Part shown: piece after piece, positions 1-12,641 of the stretch | Layout: each line of letters starts with the position of its first letter | Position numbering within the stretch: position 1 is the stretch's first letter | Origin: Rotaria macrura | Lineage: Eukaryota > Rotifera > Eurotatoria > Philodinida > Philodinidae | DNA length: 64,000 bases | Assembly: GCA_900239685.1 (NCBI GenBank) | Contig: OENT01000202.1 | Coordinates: 62,001 to 126,000 of the forward strand | Direction: 5' to 3' | Made by a program: the position numbers and the translations under genes | The notes under the pieces: model-generated | Told to the model about the DNA's origin: nothing | The model's database searches: none | What the model saw: only the letters and a program-made list of their open reading frames with translations

Positions 1-699
1 TTATCATGTATTCGATGAAACATTGTTTGCAAGGATGAATACGAATGTGTGCGGAATACTTTCAAACCAGTGATCTGGAAAGAACAAGGACTCTGCATGT
101 AAAAATTAGTAATCTATGAACCATTTATCATATTACAGCATGGTATCAGAAAGAATATCGATTCATTTTTATCTCAAATGCTTGGCACATCTAAACAAAA
201 CTATTGACCGTAGTTATGTTGAGTTTTGAACCAGAGCTGCCAACAGCCCAATTTTTTTCGATCCAGTCTGACCTGTTGCCTGGCCTTCACGCATACATGA
301 AACAAAAAAGACGATGCTTCTCTTTATAACACATGTTCATTCGGTTCAATATTTAGTCATCATGTTGAAGATTATGTGGCTGTTTATTTCTGTTTTTACG
401 GGAGTCCCTTTCCTGAGTCAAATTTTTCGTTTCTTGTTTTTTTCTATTTTACACGAGCTTTGAATTTGAAGTGTGCTGTATCTATTAGTGATGTTTTGAG
501 GATTCAATTATTACCATACAGTAAAAAACAGGCGAAAGATAAATCAATCACGATAGATGTATAGGAGGTTTTTCTTTTCTTTCTTGATTTTCTCGAACAT
601 AGTTTTTAAGTAAAAATTGACAAATTTGTCCCGTTTCTCAGGCATGATATATTCGATCAAGCTGAAAATTTTTTTCTACAAGTACCCGATACCCAGGTC

Positions 700-890
700 G
701 TTCATCCACAGCCGTATACCTATTACTTACGGCGAAAAACGGCAAACGTATTTTGTGACCGTTTACTATCGTCATAAAGGAAGTCTTACGATAAATTACG
801 ATCGTCGTAAACTGTGATCGTGAAAAATTCACGTAAACGTTCGCCGTAAATACACGTTAACTGTAAACGATAGTCGGATATCACAGTAAA
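700..890. repeat. Diverged foldback (inverted repeat) patch, CG-containing
   Basis: The patch is richer in CG dinucleotides than its surroundings and reads partly the same on both strands. A perfect 10-bp inverted pair, TTACGGCGAA (727-736) and TTCGCCGTAA (840-849), brackets looser matching arms, and the centre holds TTACGATCGTCGTAA. Repeated CGTAAAC-type words occur throughout. This looks like an old palindromic mobile-element remnant, but no terminal repeat or target duplication is clear. Confidence 0.45.
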
Positions 891-903
891 TGATAGGATA
901 CAA

Positions 904-966
904 TGGGTGTGGGTGTGAGTGAGAATGTTAAGAAAAGAAACACCCACACCTACACCTACACCAACA
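904..966. repeat. Telomere-like TGTGGG/CACCCA short repeats, inverted
   Basis: TGGGTGTGGGTGTGAG at 904-919 is followed 21 nt later by the opposite orientation, CACCCACACC plus two ACACCT-type units (941-966). The unit resembles TGTGGG, which from memory is the telomere repeat of the bdelloid Adineta vaga. Only two or three units exist on each side, so this is an internal remnant or a chance GT-rich microsatellite, not a telomere. Confidence 0.35.
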
Positions 967-3681
967 GTTTTTGCCGGGCTATCTTCTGGTACGATAAAAT
1001 TTATGGGGAACCCCCATTCTGACGTCGAAAAGGTCGAAATACTTTGCAACATTGTCAAAAATTTAAGGATTTTTTAACAAAAAAATGCTTTGTTGGTCCG
1101 TGTTTGTCTACATAATAGTATTTGTCGAGTGTCAAAACAGGCATGATCTGATAGAAAAAAACGATGCTCTTTCTTGTTGTAAGAGTCATCACAAGGTTAG
1201 TGTTCGAAATATCGGAAAGTTTCGTACCACATTAGAAGTGAAAAAAAAAATGACTATTTTTTCTCTAGTTCTTTAGACCGCTCTATCCAAATGTACGTCA
1301 GAACTCAGCATGGGATGATTCGATCAAGCTAATATTTTGCATTTAGCAATAAGTCTGTGTCACCTTTCGTTTTATAGGATCAAATCGAAAATCAAATTTT
1401 TGCCCCGGCTAAGTACCTATTTCCTGTTTGGGTTTTTTTGGTGGACCCTCTCTTAAGAATAGTAAGAAAACATGACAGAGACATTTGCTTCTCATGTAAT
1501 AAAGATTTTATTTCTGTATTGGTTGTCATAAATTTAGGATAGATTTTGATGCTTATTTTTCATTGAAGCCAGCTGTTTGAATATTTGATTGTTCTTCACT
1601 GCTTGCTAATCTGTATGGATAGAAGAAATTTTCAAATCTGATAAAAATGTTAGCCCATTTTGGCTTTTCGAGCTGTTTTCAATTCATTCTAATCATATGA
1701 ATGGCAAGAATAAAATTCAAAAAGGATATAAGATAAACAGTAATCCGATACTTTTCACAATCATCTTTTAAATTAGTTTCGACTGCGATTAGTTGTTTTT
1801 ATCTGTATCAATGATATAGAAAGAGCGAGAATCTAAAATCACAGAACAGGATAAAACTTTTGGATTTAGATGTAGAAAATTTAATTCAGAATAAACAAAG
1901 TCTTACGGTTGCATGAACTTTTCTAAAATCAATTATCAACGCTTCAGCTGTGTCACACTCTTGATAAATATATACTTATTAGAAGTTGAACTACGAAAAC
2001 AAGTGTGCAGGTATTAGTCTCTCTTAAAAAAGCGATTCCTATCTACTTACAAGAGACTAGGCCATTCTGATAATGCATTTACAGACGAACAATGAAACTG
2101 GCATGATCAAATCATCAAACTTAGATAATGTATAGTAGGAACAATAAATATTTTCATAATCGTATTGGATTCTAGGAGATTTTTATTCCAATAAATATGT
2201 CATTTTCAATAATTGTTAGAGATGTTAATTATCGAAGTTACTTGAAAATTTCTCCAAATTTTAATATAAATATCATGTGTCACTGGAAACTGTGAGTTTT
2301 TCAGGATTTAAGCGATATCAACATCAAGGCGAAATCGTTCCAGTTCTGTTGAGACCTATATCATAGATTTCTATTCATTTCAATTTCTTTTCTTACAAGT
2401 ACTTAAAATTTGTGGCTAAATTTTTACATCATTGTCTAGCTCCTGCATCTACACTTATTACCAGATTTCTCCAAATGAGTACTTTGATCACTTCTAAGAT
2501 CAGTGATTGGCCTAAAATACTGTTTTGCTTGGATTGACTAGAAATCATACTTGATGTATGAAATCTCGCAAAAGAGCACAGCCGTTCGTAATTTGACATC
2601 ATTCAATCAACAAAGACACAACTTTTGTGCAAAGGTTACAGGAAAGAATATTTTGAAATACTAAGATTAGAACAATAAGACGTTTACCATAGCGGCCTAA
2701 AAAAAATAATCGATTCTTTGTAAAAACGAGTTTACTATACTCCAGAATTAGTCTCAATAACTGTATCTATAAAGAAACTTGTCACCGGTTTCTGAGCATT
2801 TGAATGATGAGTCGATTCGTGAATATCTCACTTTTAATAATTGTTTGTTGACACGAAAGAACTTTGCCATGTAGATAATCAGAACTATTCATTTGACGGC
2901 CATCAGTTCGTCTGTGGCAATACATTTTTAAAATTGTATATGCGTCGAACATGAAAGCTTATTTTAACGAAAACTTTTAGGGCCATCTGAAACTCTTCCG
3001 ATCGATTTGAAAGGCACCTAATTTAAAATCGAGCATCTTTCTTTTTGATAAAGGCTGAATTTTTGTACTAAAATTGAATTCCAAAACTACTCAAGTTAAT
3101 CCATCCAATCGGATTTCTTTATTAGGTGCTAATTAATATCAATTGACATTGCTAGAGATGAGTTTAATGTTCACGGGATATTCCGTCAAGGTCCTAAAGT
3201 AGGATCCGTTAAAATCCAACACTATAGGAATCGAAAACTCATTCCGTTATCCTGATTGCGATAAGATTTTGCCGATTTAATAAAACTCTATACAATCTTA
3301 TTGGATTCTGATAGAAATTCGACGAGATCTGATTGCCCGAATGATTCTCAGGAGTAGAGACAAACCTTTTCTATTATGTGTATCTTTAATTAAATGATGA
3401 TAAGCTAAAAACGAGATTCATATAAATGATAATGTTATTATTTATACCTTGGATCGTATTCACAATGGATTTCTAGTCAGCCGTACTTTAGGAACATTTT
3501 AGCCTCAGCGCATTATCATTACGCCCACTACCAACACATAAAATCAGAATGCTGATTTTCACCAATACGCGATGTGCTTCTTTATAAGTGTCGCCAGAAT
3601 CGAATTAAATTTCAATCAATTTTCATGTCTTTTTTCTTCTTCTTCTTCGCTATAACGATAAGAACGAAAAAGACGAAGAGG

Positions 3682-3689
3682 TATATAAA
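3682..3689 (+). promoter_or_regulatory. TATA box (TATATAAA), probable nucleoside hydrolase promoter
   Basis: TATATAAA lies about 640 nt before the nucleoside hydrolase start codon. The interval would be a 5' leader holding at least one intron: donor GTAAGT at 4224, acceptor TTTCTTTAG ending at 4312. Assignment to this gene is inferred from position only. Confidence 0.4.
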
Positions 3690-4097
3690 TTTCAAATGAA
3701 AACGTGGGTTCTTTGCTTAGCTATTGAGTTCCTTTTGTCCTCCGATTAGAGGTAATTGTGTTTTTTTTTGTTCTATATCGACTAATTCTTAAAAAGAACT
3801 CTCCCTACTACAAAGAAGAAAGAGTAACTGTGAAGCAGCATCTCTAAAAGTTCGAATACATGTAGACACAATGTTAGGTGAGAGTTTTAATGATTATTAT
3901 TACAATTACAATCAAAATCTCGTACATCAGCAACACCATTTTCCAATTCTATTCCAATAATACTCCCAATGACAGAGAACACTTCTGTGACTGTATCATT
4001 AGAATGCGTTTCATAGGCGCACCGATCAATTTAAATATATACCGTCCAACAGAATATGATCGGTGTATGAAGTATGAATCACAAAAATCGAGTCGAA

Positions 4098-4223
4098 ATG
4101 ATGTCGAAAAAACTTCAAGGACACCCACGAGAAATTGAATACTTAGATCATGCCCATAGAACTATGCACACTCTGAATGAAATATTTGAATTTCTTTATA
4201 ATGACAACAAACTCTGTCTCAAC
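4098..4223 (+). other. Short upstream open frame in the nucleoside hydrolase leader, BTB/kelch-N-terminus-like
   Basis: An ATG-started 42-codon frame (starts MMSKKLQGHPREIEYLDHAH) runs to a canonical GTAAGT donor at 4224. The ending TLNEIFEFLYNDNKLCL resembles the stretch just before the BTB domain of kelch-like proteins, where LCDV usually follows. Splicing to 4313 does not continue this frame into a BTB domain, and it is out of frame with the hydrolase. It is either an upstream ORF or a gene fragment caught in the leader. Confidence 0.25.
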
Positions 4224-4331
4224 GTAAGTTTCTATTGAGTATAGAAGACAATGAAGTCATCGTAGCAGTAAAATTATGTAATATACTTGGTCAAATAAAT
4301 ATTTTTCTTTAGAGGAATTTTAACTGTCAGT

Positions 4332-5388
4332 ATGGCTTCGTCGTCGAAAACACCACTAAAACTAATTATCGATACAGATCCTGGCATTGATGATTGTCAT
4401 GCAATTATGATGGCTCTATCATGTCCCAATGTTGAAGTTCTCGGTTTAAGTATTGTTAGTGGCAATACATCATTAGCGAATGGTATTCGTAATGCTCATT
4501 ATCTATTGCATGCACTCAATCGAAAAGATATTCCAGTTTTTCGTGGTGCTGAACGAGCACTTGACGGGGTTCAAAAGTTTGCTTCACATGTTCATGGTGA
4601 TGATGGTTTTGGCAATGCAACTAAAGATAAACAAATTGATATAGATTTATTAAGTGATGAGCCAGCTGCGGTAGCTCTTGTACGTTTAGCACGTGAAAAT
4701 CGTGGTGAACTTGTTGTAGCGGCTATAGGTCCATTAACAAATTTATTTCTCGCGCATCGTCTTGATCCTGAATTTAGTCGAAATTTAAAATGTCTTTACA
4801 TCATGGGTGGTAATTGTCCATTACCACGATTTACTACGCTTTCAAGTGAATAGAAATAACAACATATTCTTTTTTATTCAATGGTTGTATTCTGTTTCAT
4901 TTTTAATAGTCGGTATTGAATTTAATTTTGTATGTGATCCATTAGCTGCTTCACGAGTTCTTGAAGAATTTCAAACCACATTAAGAATAGTAACATTTGA
5001 ATTAACGTGTATGGCAGCAATACCATATGAAGTGATTGAAAAAGAAATGCTTTCATTGAAAGACAATCCCAATAATAAAAAGGCTCGTCTATTTTCCGAT
5101 GTAACACAATATTTATATGACTTTTCCAAAAACTTCGACAATAATCCGGAACTTTTTAAAGGATTTACATCGTGTGATGCTGTTTGCTTAGCTTGTGTAT
5201 TAGATGAATCCATTATAGAAGGAAAACGATCTATTTATGCATGTGTTGAACCATTCGGAAAATTAGCTTCTGGTCATATGATATCGGACTGGTATGATCA
5301 TTTTAAACGTGAACCTAATGTGGAAATCGTGACAAATATTAATCAAGAAAAATTTCAAAAACTTTTTCTATTATGTGTTCAAGAATAG
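4332..5388 (+). CDS. Inosine/uridine-type nucleoside hydrolase, 2 exons
   Basis: Hydrolyses the N-glycosidic bond of nucleosides to give base and ribose (purine/pyrimidine salvage). Exons are 4332-4845 and 4910-5388; the 64-nt intron is GT-AG, with GTGAAT donor and TTAATAG acceptor. The joined protein is 330 aa, normal for the family. The calcium- and ribose-binding signature DTDPGIDD is at residues 14-21. VHGDDGFGN, AIGPLTN, YIMGGN and EFNFVCDP follow in the usual order. Reading through the donor would stop the protein at 173 aa and lose the second half of the fold; the splice puts 14 residues between MGG and EFNF, close to the usual spacing. The conserved HD(P/A) motif near the C-terminus, which carries the active-site histidine in classical members, reads CDA (in TSCDAVCLAC). 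That suggests a cysteine-type (group III-like) enzyme. A 5'-leader intron ends at 4312, 19 nt before the ATG. Confidence 0.93.
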
Positions 5389-7956
5389 CTCGAAAACTTG
5401 TTTTTTTTTAATTTCTCTTTTGTTTTGGTTGCTTTTATTGATTATGTATAAGCAAATTAACATCAACAATTATACATTAGATGAGATATTAGAATTATTT
5501 ATTATACCCACGTTATCTATGTGCTTGTCTCATATGTATCGACCTCTAAATGGACGAAAAAACATCATGCGAATAAGAATAGGATGATAAATTTCACAGA
5601 TCGTTGACGATGTTTCCATGTCCTTCATCATGTATTGTATTGATGAGATTATCAGCAGGAGTTCTAGTTCTACTGCTGACAATGTCAAGAATGTACTTCT
5701 AATTTAAGTTTAGAATGATAAAAGAATGATGTATAGCTAATCATTTCCATGAAAGAATCATCAACCATTATTGTCATAGATTCATTCCAAGACTTCACAC
5801 ATACATATACTATTGACAATAATAGCCTGTGTGTACTTTAACAGGAGTATATGTTTGCGACCTGTTTCTGACGAAATTGCATATATTTAATAGCATTTTC
5901 GATATGAGAAAGATTCCATCCACATATTGGTTTTTCTGACGGAACAATGTGAAATACTCAAAATGATCAACTCTATTGGTGTGAAACCCATTTCACTTTA
6001 GTCCTTACACTAAAATAACTATGAAATATGATGTTCTGAATAACACATGGAAACAATTATTTCCAAGATTTCTATATATGTAAATTTCATTCGAATTATG
6101 CTGCTAGAAAATTGTTCGAAGTTGAAATTCAAAAATAGATATGGAATGCCATCATAAAATATTCAGTTTCTTTAGAGAACTAAGAAAGTTTTACGGGCTC
6201 TTTGAGTCATAGAAATAGTCAATTGATATTTATAGAGAATAATCAATGTCAAATGAAAAACGATCCGATCCTTGTCAATCAATGCTCTTACGTCAATTCG
6301 CAGTATCATTCTTGGAAACGTCAAAACAGATGTATCAACGATGTAATAACATACGATTGTTTTCCTTGAGATGTCTCAATATAATACAACTGCTGTCTAG
6401 TGATTCTTTCTGCGTATATGTATACTTAGGTCACAGCAGTTGTCATGAATTGAATTGACTTTTGATTAATTAATATCGTGTGATTACAGAGATGTGAAGA
6501 TCACTCGTCTGTGCTTTGTTATGATTTTCATCAGATGAAATACAAACATTTGTAAAACTTCTGAAGTTTTCGTGTTCTTTTATGATTAGCTTCTCGTCTA
6601 TCAATTGTGAACTTTATAAAAAAAAAAGATCAGAATTTTATTTTGCAGCAACCGAAACGTTATAGAAATAGAAATCAGACAGCTGCATAAGATAAAAGTG
6701 TTGATGTCATATCAATGTCATGACCTTGACTTAGTACATCTAAATACTGATCCGTTAACATTCACAACCATTCGCTGCACAGAAAATAATTAACTTTATG
6801 TAGCACGTCATTTTGGCATTGTTCGATGAACAAGCCAAATTCAAATAAACTTTTCTATGTCTTTTTCGAGAATTTTCTGTTGGATCCGCTTATCTCTCTC
6901 ACATTCCTTTGTGAAAGATTTTATTAACTATGAAAATGAGTAGTGAACCTAAGCGGTCACGCCCTCATACTACAGACGAAAGAAAAACATAATAATCACT
7001 ATGATTAACATTCTGTATATTACGAATTTCATCCCAACTCATGGTAGGTCCCTGTCTTACACTTCAGACGATTTCCCTATTACGACACCCTATGTTGAAT
7101 TTGATTTCATAAGTTGTTAATAACGGATATTACATATTGTTTTACGCATAAATGAATGATGAATTAAAAATGAGATTGAAAAACATATGAACGAATCACA
7201 GATCAATTCACATATATATGTATACGATAAACACTACTATTTGACTGTAACTTGTCAATCAAACATTCCAAATTTTATAATATGATACAAACGTCTTTCA
7301 TTTCATCAAATATTCATCTTATGAATTATCATTAAGAATGAACAAAGTATAAAAATCACAGTTCACTCATCATTCAAGATTTTGAAAGTATAAAAATCAA
7401 ATAGATCATAATGTTGCTGGCTGACTGATCAATTAAGATGGGTATATAACTTTTTCTATAAAATATATATGACCTTTCGTCATTCAAAAATCCATCTATC
7501 TTCTACTTTCTTTTTCTCATCATCTCTCGTGTTCTCTTTTCGTTCTTCATCTTTTTCTTCCCACTGTATATCGAAAGCATTCATCCAATCGATAGACTAC
7601 TAACACAATCACCACCACTACCATCATCATCATCATCTGCCCTTTGTTAGTTTATATATGTATGTATGCTGCAGCATTCGAACGCACATACGTACAAGTA
7701 TATGTTTGTATACATATACATACATATATAACTGTTCGACGTTCTAGAGAAAGAAAAATAGACAGGACACACGAGCTGTCCTGACGGACTGATTTTTAGT
7801 TTGCCCTTCTGTTCTGTCTGAGTTAGATGTTCTATGGAGAAAGAAAAAGTGGATATCTCGTAGAATAACGACACTAAAAATCAACTTTCACACCAGATAT
7901 ATCAACGTTATTTATTCCCTTTGTTTTATTTGTATTTTCTGCATTTTCAGAATACA
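5389..7956. other. Intergenic DNA, nothing recognised
   Basis: AT-rich spacer between the nucleoside hydrolase and Frizzled. It holds no recognisable coding exons, tRNA or repeat beyond short TACATA runs near 7650-7730. A splice-acceptor-like TGCATTTTCAG ends at 7950, six bases before the Frizzled ATG. It could close a 5'-leader intron or serve as a trans-splicing acceptor. Confidence 0.5.
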
Positions 7957-10112
7957 ATGATGAATATTAATATCTTTTTATTATTCATTACATTTGTTAA
8001 TAGTCAACCACATGATTTATTTTCCAATTTAGCCATTGATGGGTCATCAAGTAGTAATACACTTGATCAATGTGTAGAAATAAGTTCTAGACGTATATGT
8101 GCAACAATGCCATGGAATATGACTATTTTTCCTAATCTACTTGGACATACGCAAGCAGAAGGTAAAAACTGAACGAAAACAAAACACAAAGGAAAATTCT
8201 ATTATTTGTTGTTCTGTGCATTTCTTTTTATAGAAGCTGATCGTGACTTGAATCAATTTGCTCCATTATTCAATGTAAATTGTTCAACATCAATAAAATA
8301 TTTCTTTTGTAGCGTTTTTACGCCAATCTGTTCATCATTACCAACATGTAAGATTTATCTGTCAATCGCAGAAGCTTTTCTTTTCCTTTATATTATTACA
8401 TCAATTATTCTTTTTTCCAAAAGAATAAGATTGATTGGATTCGAATCGAAAATATTTCTAGTATATCATTGGCTATCTTCTATTTCTTAAGATCGATCAG
8501 TACGTAGTTAGTTACTTTTCTAAATTTATCGATAGCAACGTACACTTTCATCTTATGAACCCCATTGTCGTAAGTGTCAATTTGTCTATGTAGAGTATTA
8601 ATCAAGGAAAATATTTTCTCATCATTAACAATCGTTTGATTTAAATAAACAGTAAATACTGTTACTTCTCTCATATTTAAATCTGAACTTTTCAGGCATT
8701 ACTATTCGTGTTGTCCGAAAGGCACATGTTTGATGTATATTTGAACTTCTACTTGAAGTATTTCTATTCAAATCAATATAGGTATATATATATATATATG
8801 TATTTTCTTTTTAGTAAGTGCCGTTAAACCGTGCCGAAGTTTATGTGAAGAATCTCGTCGTGGTTGTGAATCTATAATGAAAACATTCAAGTATCCATGG
8901 CCAAATCATCTACGCTGTTCACAATATCCTACTGAACAACCTTGTTTTGAAGCACCGAAAGACCATCATAGAAATACATTATTTCTTATCAATAATTATA
9001 GCGATAACAAGTCATGTTCAGATGAATATCGTACAAATCCATCTGATCTACAATATAAATTAGATCATTCATTAGATTGCGCAATGCCATGTAATCGCAG
9101 TTTATTTTCCAATGAACAAGTTTTTCATGTTCGTTTTTATGTTGGTGTATTAGCAATATTATGTTTATTATCAACATCGTTTACAATAATGACATACTCA
9201 ATCGATTTAACACGTTATCGTTATCCTGAGAGACCAATATTGTATCTATCAGTATGTTATTTTATACTTGCATGTGCATATGTAGGTGGTTTCGCTGATT
9301 ATTTTTATGGTTCAAATATTGTTTGTAATACAGAAGATTTTTCACTCAGAAAAGATACACGATTTCTCGTGCAAGGTACACATAACAAATTATGTGTATT
9401 AACATTTTTACTTATCTATTATTTTGGTATGGCATCGATAATATGGTGGGTTATATTAACATTAACATGGTTCTTAGCAGCTGGTTTAAAATGGGGTCAT
9501 GAAGCGATTGAATCACAATCAATCTATTTTCATCTTGCATCATGGGGCATACCAGCTTGTTTAAGTTCTGCATTAATAAGCAAAGGTTCGATTGATGGTG
9601 ACTACTTAACAGGTGTTTGTTATACGGGTTTAACAGATGTTAACGTTCAACGTGGTTTTATCCTCATACCCACATGCATATTTTTATTTCTTGGTTTATG
9701 TTTTCTATTAAATGGTTTTATATCTGTATTTAAAATTCGTACAGTTATGAAACATGAAGGTACAAAAACCGATAAACTTGAACGTTTTATGGTGCGTATT
9801 GGTACATATAGTGTTGTTTATATAGTACCACAATTAATATTAATAATATGTTTATTCTATGAACAAATTTATTATTCCAATTGGTTACAAACATGGAAAC
9901 ATGAAGAAAAATTCTGTTTCAATCCTGCGAATTGTAAAGTAGATGATGATAAAAAAATGAGACCACGTTACGAATTATTTATGATTAAATATACATGTAT
10001 GTTAGCTATTGGCATAATATCATCAGGTTGGGTTTTAAATGGTAAAACAATGACATCATGGAGGAATTTCTTTTTACAACAACGACGAAGTTCAATATCA
10101 GAACTTTTGTAA
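7957..10112 (+). CDS. fzd: Frizzled-class Wnt receptor (7TM), 3 exons
   Basis: Plasma-membrane receptor that binds Wnt through an extracellular cysteine-rich domain and signals through Dishevelled. Exons are 7957-8161, 8234-8347 and 8815-10112 (introns 72 and 467 nt); the product is 538 aa. Residues 1-17 form a signal peptide. The cysteine-rich domain shows all ten cysteines, including NLLGHTQAEEA, FNVNC, FFCSVFTPIC, PCRSLCEESRRGCE and LRCSQYP. A linker and seven membrane segments follow. The third exon ends with GKTMTSW (residues 516-522), the KTxxxW motif that recruits the Dishevelled PDZ domain. The tail after it is very short and ends SELL, without an obvious PDZ ligand. The splice sites were chosen because they restore the QEEA and CRSLCE motifs in phase. 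The subtype cannot be told from the sequence alone. An AATAAA lies at 10261. Confidence 0.97.
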
Positions 10113-12504
10113 TTAATTTATAGGATTCTTGTTTTTCGTGTTGCAAACAAGAAAGAAAGAAAGAAAGAAAAAAAAATGTAATGTTCTCTTTGTGTTTGTT
10201 CAATTGATGTAAATAGAAATTGGAAAATGATAGACAACAAAGAAAACTTTGTGAAACTTAAATAAACAATGTCCCATGAACATTTTCTATGTTAAGAAAA
10301 AAAAATAAAATTTATTAGTCAATATCTAGTTTTCTTTTAATAAATATTACAAATATATAAATCGCATCAACGAATTGTCTTTCTTATTACTTTTTTGCTT
10401 TATTTTTCTTCTCTCGTCTAACATATCTAGGAAATAATCGATTGATTGTATGCATACATATATATATAACAATTGTTTAACGAATGGAAAAGAGATGAAG
10501 CTTCAGTATTATTTTTTTCACGTGATCCATCTTACATTATCTTTAGACAAATATCCAAGAAATGAACTGTAAACAAATTTAAACTAATAGATTATAATTT
10601 CTTGTTCATATTTATTTTTGTTGTTCTTATCGATTCTTTCTTTGAGTCAAAATTAGTTGAATTTTTCTCGTACGTAATCAATCTTATTTTTCAATCATCA
10701 TTATCTTCAACGAACACATTAATATATCAATAGTTGCTATTATCAAGATGTAGATTCTAGTATAGATGTTAGTTGTTCCCCATAATAGCAAGCGCTGATA
10801 CTTATCAGTGAATACTAATAGAAAATCATTCGACACAATATTAATATGAAAACCATGTGGTAAAAGTAATAAACAAAGATGAATTATTGCTGATACAATT
10901 TATCTCGTTCATTTGCGTTGTTCTACAAACAGTTGTAATAGAGAAAAGTCTATTGTTTTTCAATGCATGTTGATTTTTATATTATTTATGTTATCGCTGA
11001 TGCGTTATTAATATTACTTCTTAGTTTCATGTAAATATTTAGAGAAGAAAAAACATTGAAAGTCTAGAAATCGATCATACACGGTTATTTAATAGTTCTT
11101 TTTCTTTTTCTTCAATGCTCTGTTAAGAAACAACGTAGATCATATTGAAATGATTTCGTATTCGATTCCATGAAAATTTGATGTATTTTCTATTTTCTTG
11201 GCTTTACACCATCACTCGATTAACATAAACGATTGAACAATGTCTTACTAAGAAATATCTGTAGAACTTCAGCATACCCACTGATCGGCCAAGAATTTCA
11301 TTTGTTTGACTTCTCCATTTTTGTGATTCTGATTCGTCGGGAAATCGTATGACAAGAACAGAATGCTCTTGAATGATATTAATAAATATTTTAAGCTTCT
11401 TCTCTTTATTACTGAATGTATTTTAACTTGAAGCATTTCTGTAGTCTTGTATTAGTGCACATGAAATTTATTGAACGATCTATACGTACATTATTATACA
11501 TTAAACAGAAACAATCAACTCATGAATTAGCTGAAGTTCGATTAGCTAATTTGGCATGTCAAAATAAAATAAAGAGTTTCTCTTTTTATTTTTTTTACAG
11601 GCATTCTTTCTATGTTGAATTTTCTAATCACATACATGATCCATATATACTCAACAGATAGGTTAGTCAGAGAACAAAAGCAACGTTGAATTCAAAACAT
11701 GATTGTTTTTCGAATGACTAAATTGGATTTGTTCGATTTGACGTTGTTTAGAATCTCGTGACACGAATTTTCAATAAAATACAATCGTCAACAATACGAT
11801 GAGTAACTGATTAGAACGAAACAACATTCAACGGCAGAGCAGATATAAATCACAACAGTCTTCAGAATAAAAAACATTTAATCAATCAGGTTCAAACTCA
11901 AACATTAGATCGTAGAATTGGTGCTATTGTTTTAAAATAAATAACGAAGTTTGTTTCATTTATTTTCCACTGATAAAGGTTATTTCAAAACCTTTAACAT
12001 ATATTGTACTATGTTCGAGCGTCTCTTTAAAATATCTTGCTTCTAAAGTAGATAAAAACTTCAAGAAAATCCATTTGACATGTATCGTTCATTCCAGTAC
12101 GAACTCTAATCCGTATGTTCTCAATTATGATATTGCGAATTCGTAAAGTCATTCGTTCAATATCATCACTAGAAATGTGATAACTAAGATGAAATCAAGA
12201 TTGTCGCTTAGCATTAGGATGATATTACATTGGAGTGAATCTAAGAACAAGAAAACCTATAAAGAAATGAGCAATCCAGCTTATCAAAGACTGATAGATA
12301 TGCGTAGGACTTTTGAAGAAGGATTCTCTAGCAGAAGTTTATTTTCACTCTAAATTATGATAAATAACAATTATGCGTTAACTGAAATTACATCTGCGAG
12401 TCGATCACCAAGATGACCAACGCTTTAAAAAAAGTGACAAGAAATTCGTATTGATCATCATTTACACTACATCATCAATGAACTATTTCAATAGTTACTT
12501 CTAG
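10113..12504. other. Convergent intergenic region, nothing recognised
   Basis: Space between the 3' ends of Frizzled (+) and TFIIB (-). One 81-codon open frame at 11416-11661 (+) has no recognisable domain and is probably chance. Confidence 0.5.
10261..10266 (+). terminator. Poly(A) signal AATAAA for Frizzled
   Basis: Canonical AATAAA 149 nt past the Frizzled stop; a second one sits in the A-rich run near 10305. It is the nearest canonical signal on the coding strand. Confidence 0.45.
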
Positions 12505-12510
12505 TTTATT
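12505..12510 (-). terminator. Poly(A) signal (AATAAA on - strand) for TFIIB
   Basis: TTTATT on the + strand is AATAAA on the coding strand, 132 nt past the TFIIB stop codon. Confidence 0.4.
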
Positions 12511-12641
12511 TTGAGTCAATTTACAAATAAAATTTAAAAAAAAAGAATTATTTTGACACTAGACATAATTGCATGTACGATAAAACAGAAAGTACTGATT
12601 GCATGCTTATGGAGATTATGGCGAGACAACTGTTCATCAAT

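Larger units (their letters stand above)
1..3680. other. AT-rich intergenic DNA, no gene seen
   Basis: No frame of coding character on either strand; the few open frames of 60-90 codons have no recognisable domain and no flanking splice sites in phase. The only structured part is the inverted-repeat patch with telomere-like repeats at about 0.7-1.0 kb, listed separately. Confidence 0.6.

Noticed and set aside
786-1058. 90-codon minus-strand frame rich in Val-Gly
   Set aside because: The VGVGVG run is just the translation of the CACCCACACCTACACC repeat.
4806-4909. Alternative donor GGTAAT at MGG in the nucleoside hydrolase
   Set aside because: It would delete the conserved loop between MGG and EFNF; the GTGAAT donor at 4846 preserves the family spacing.
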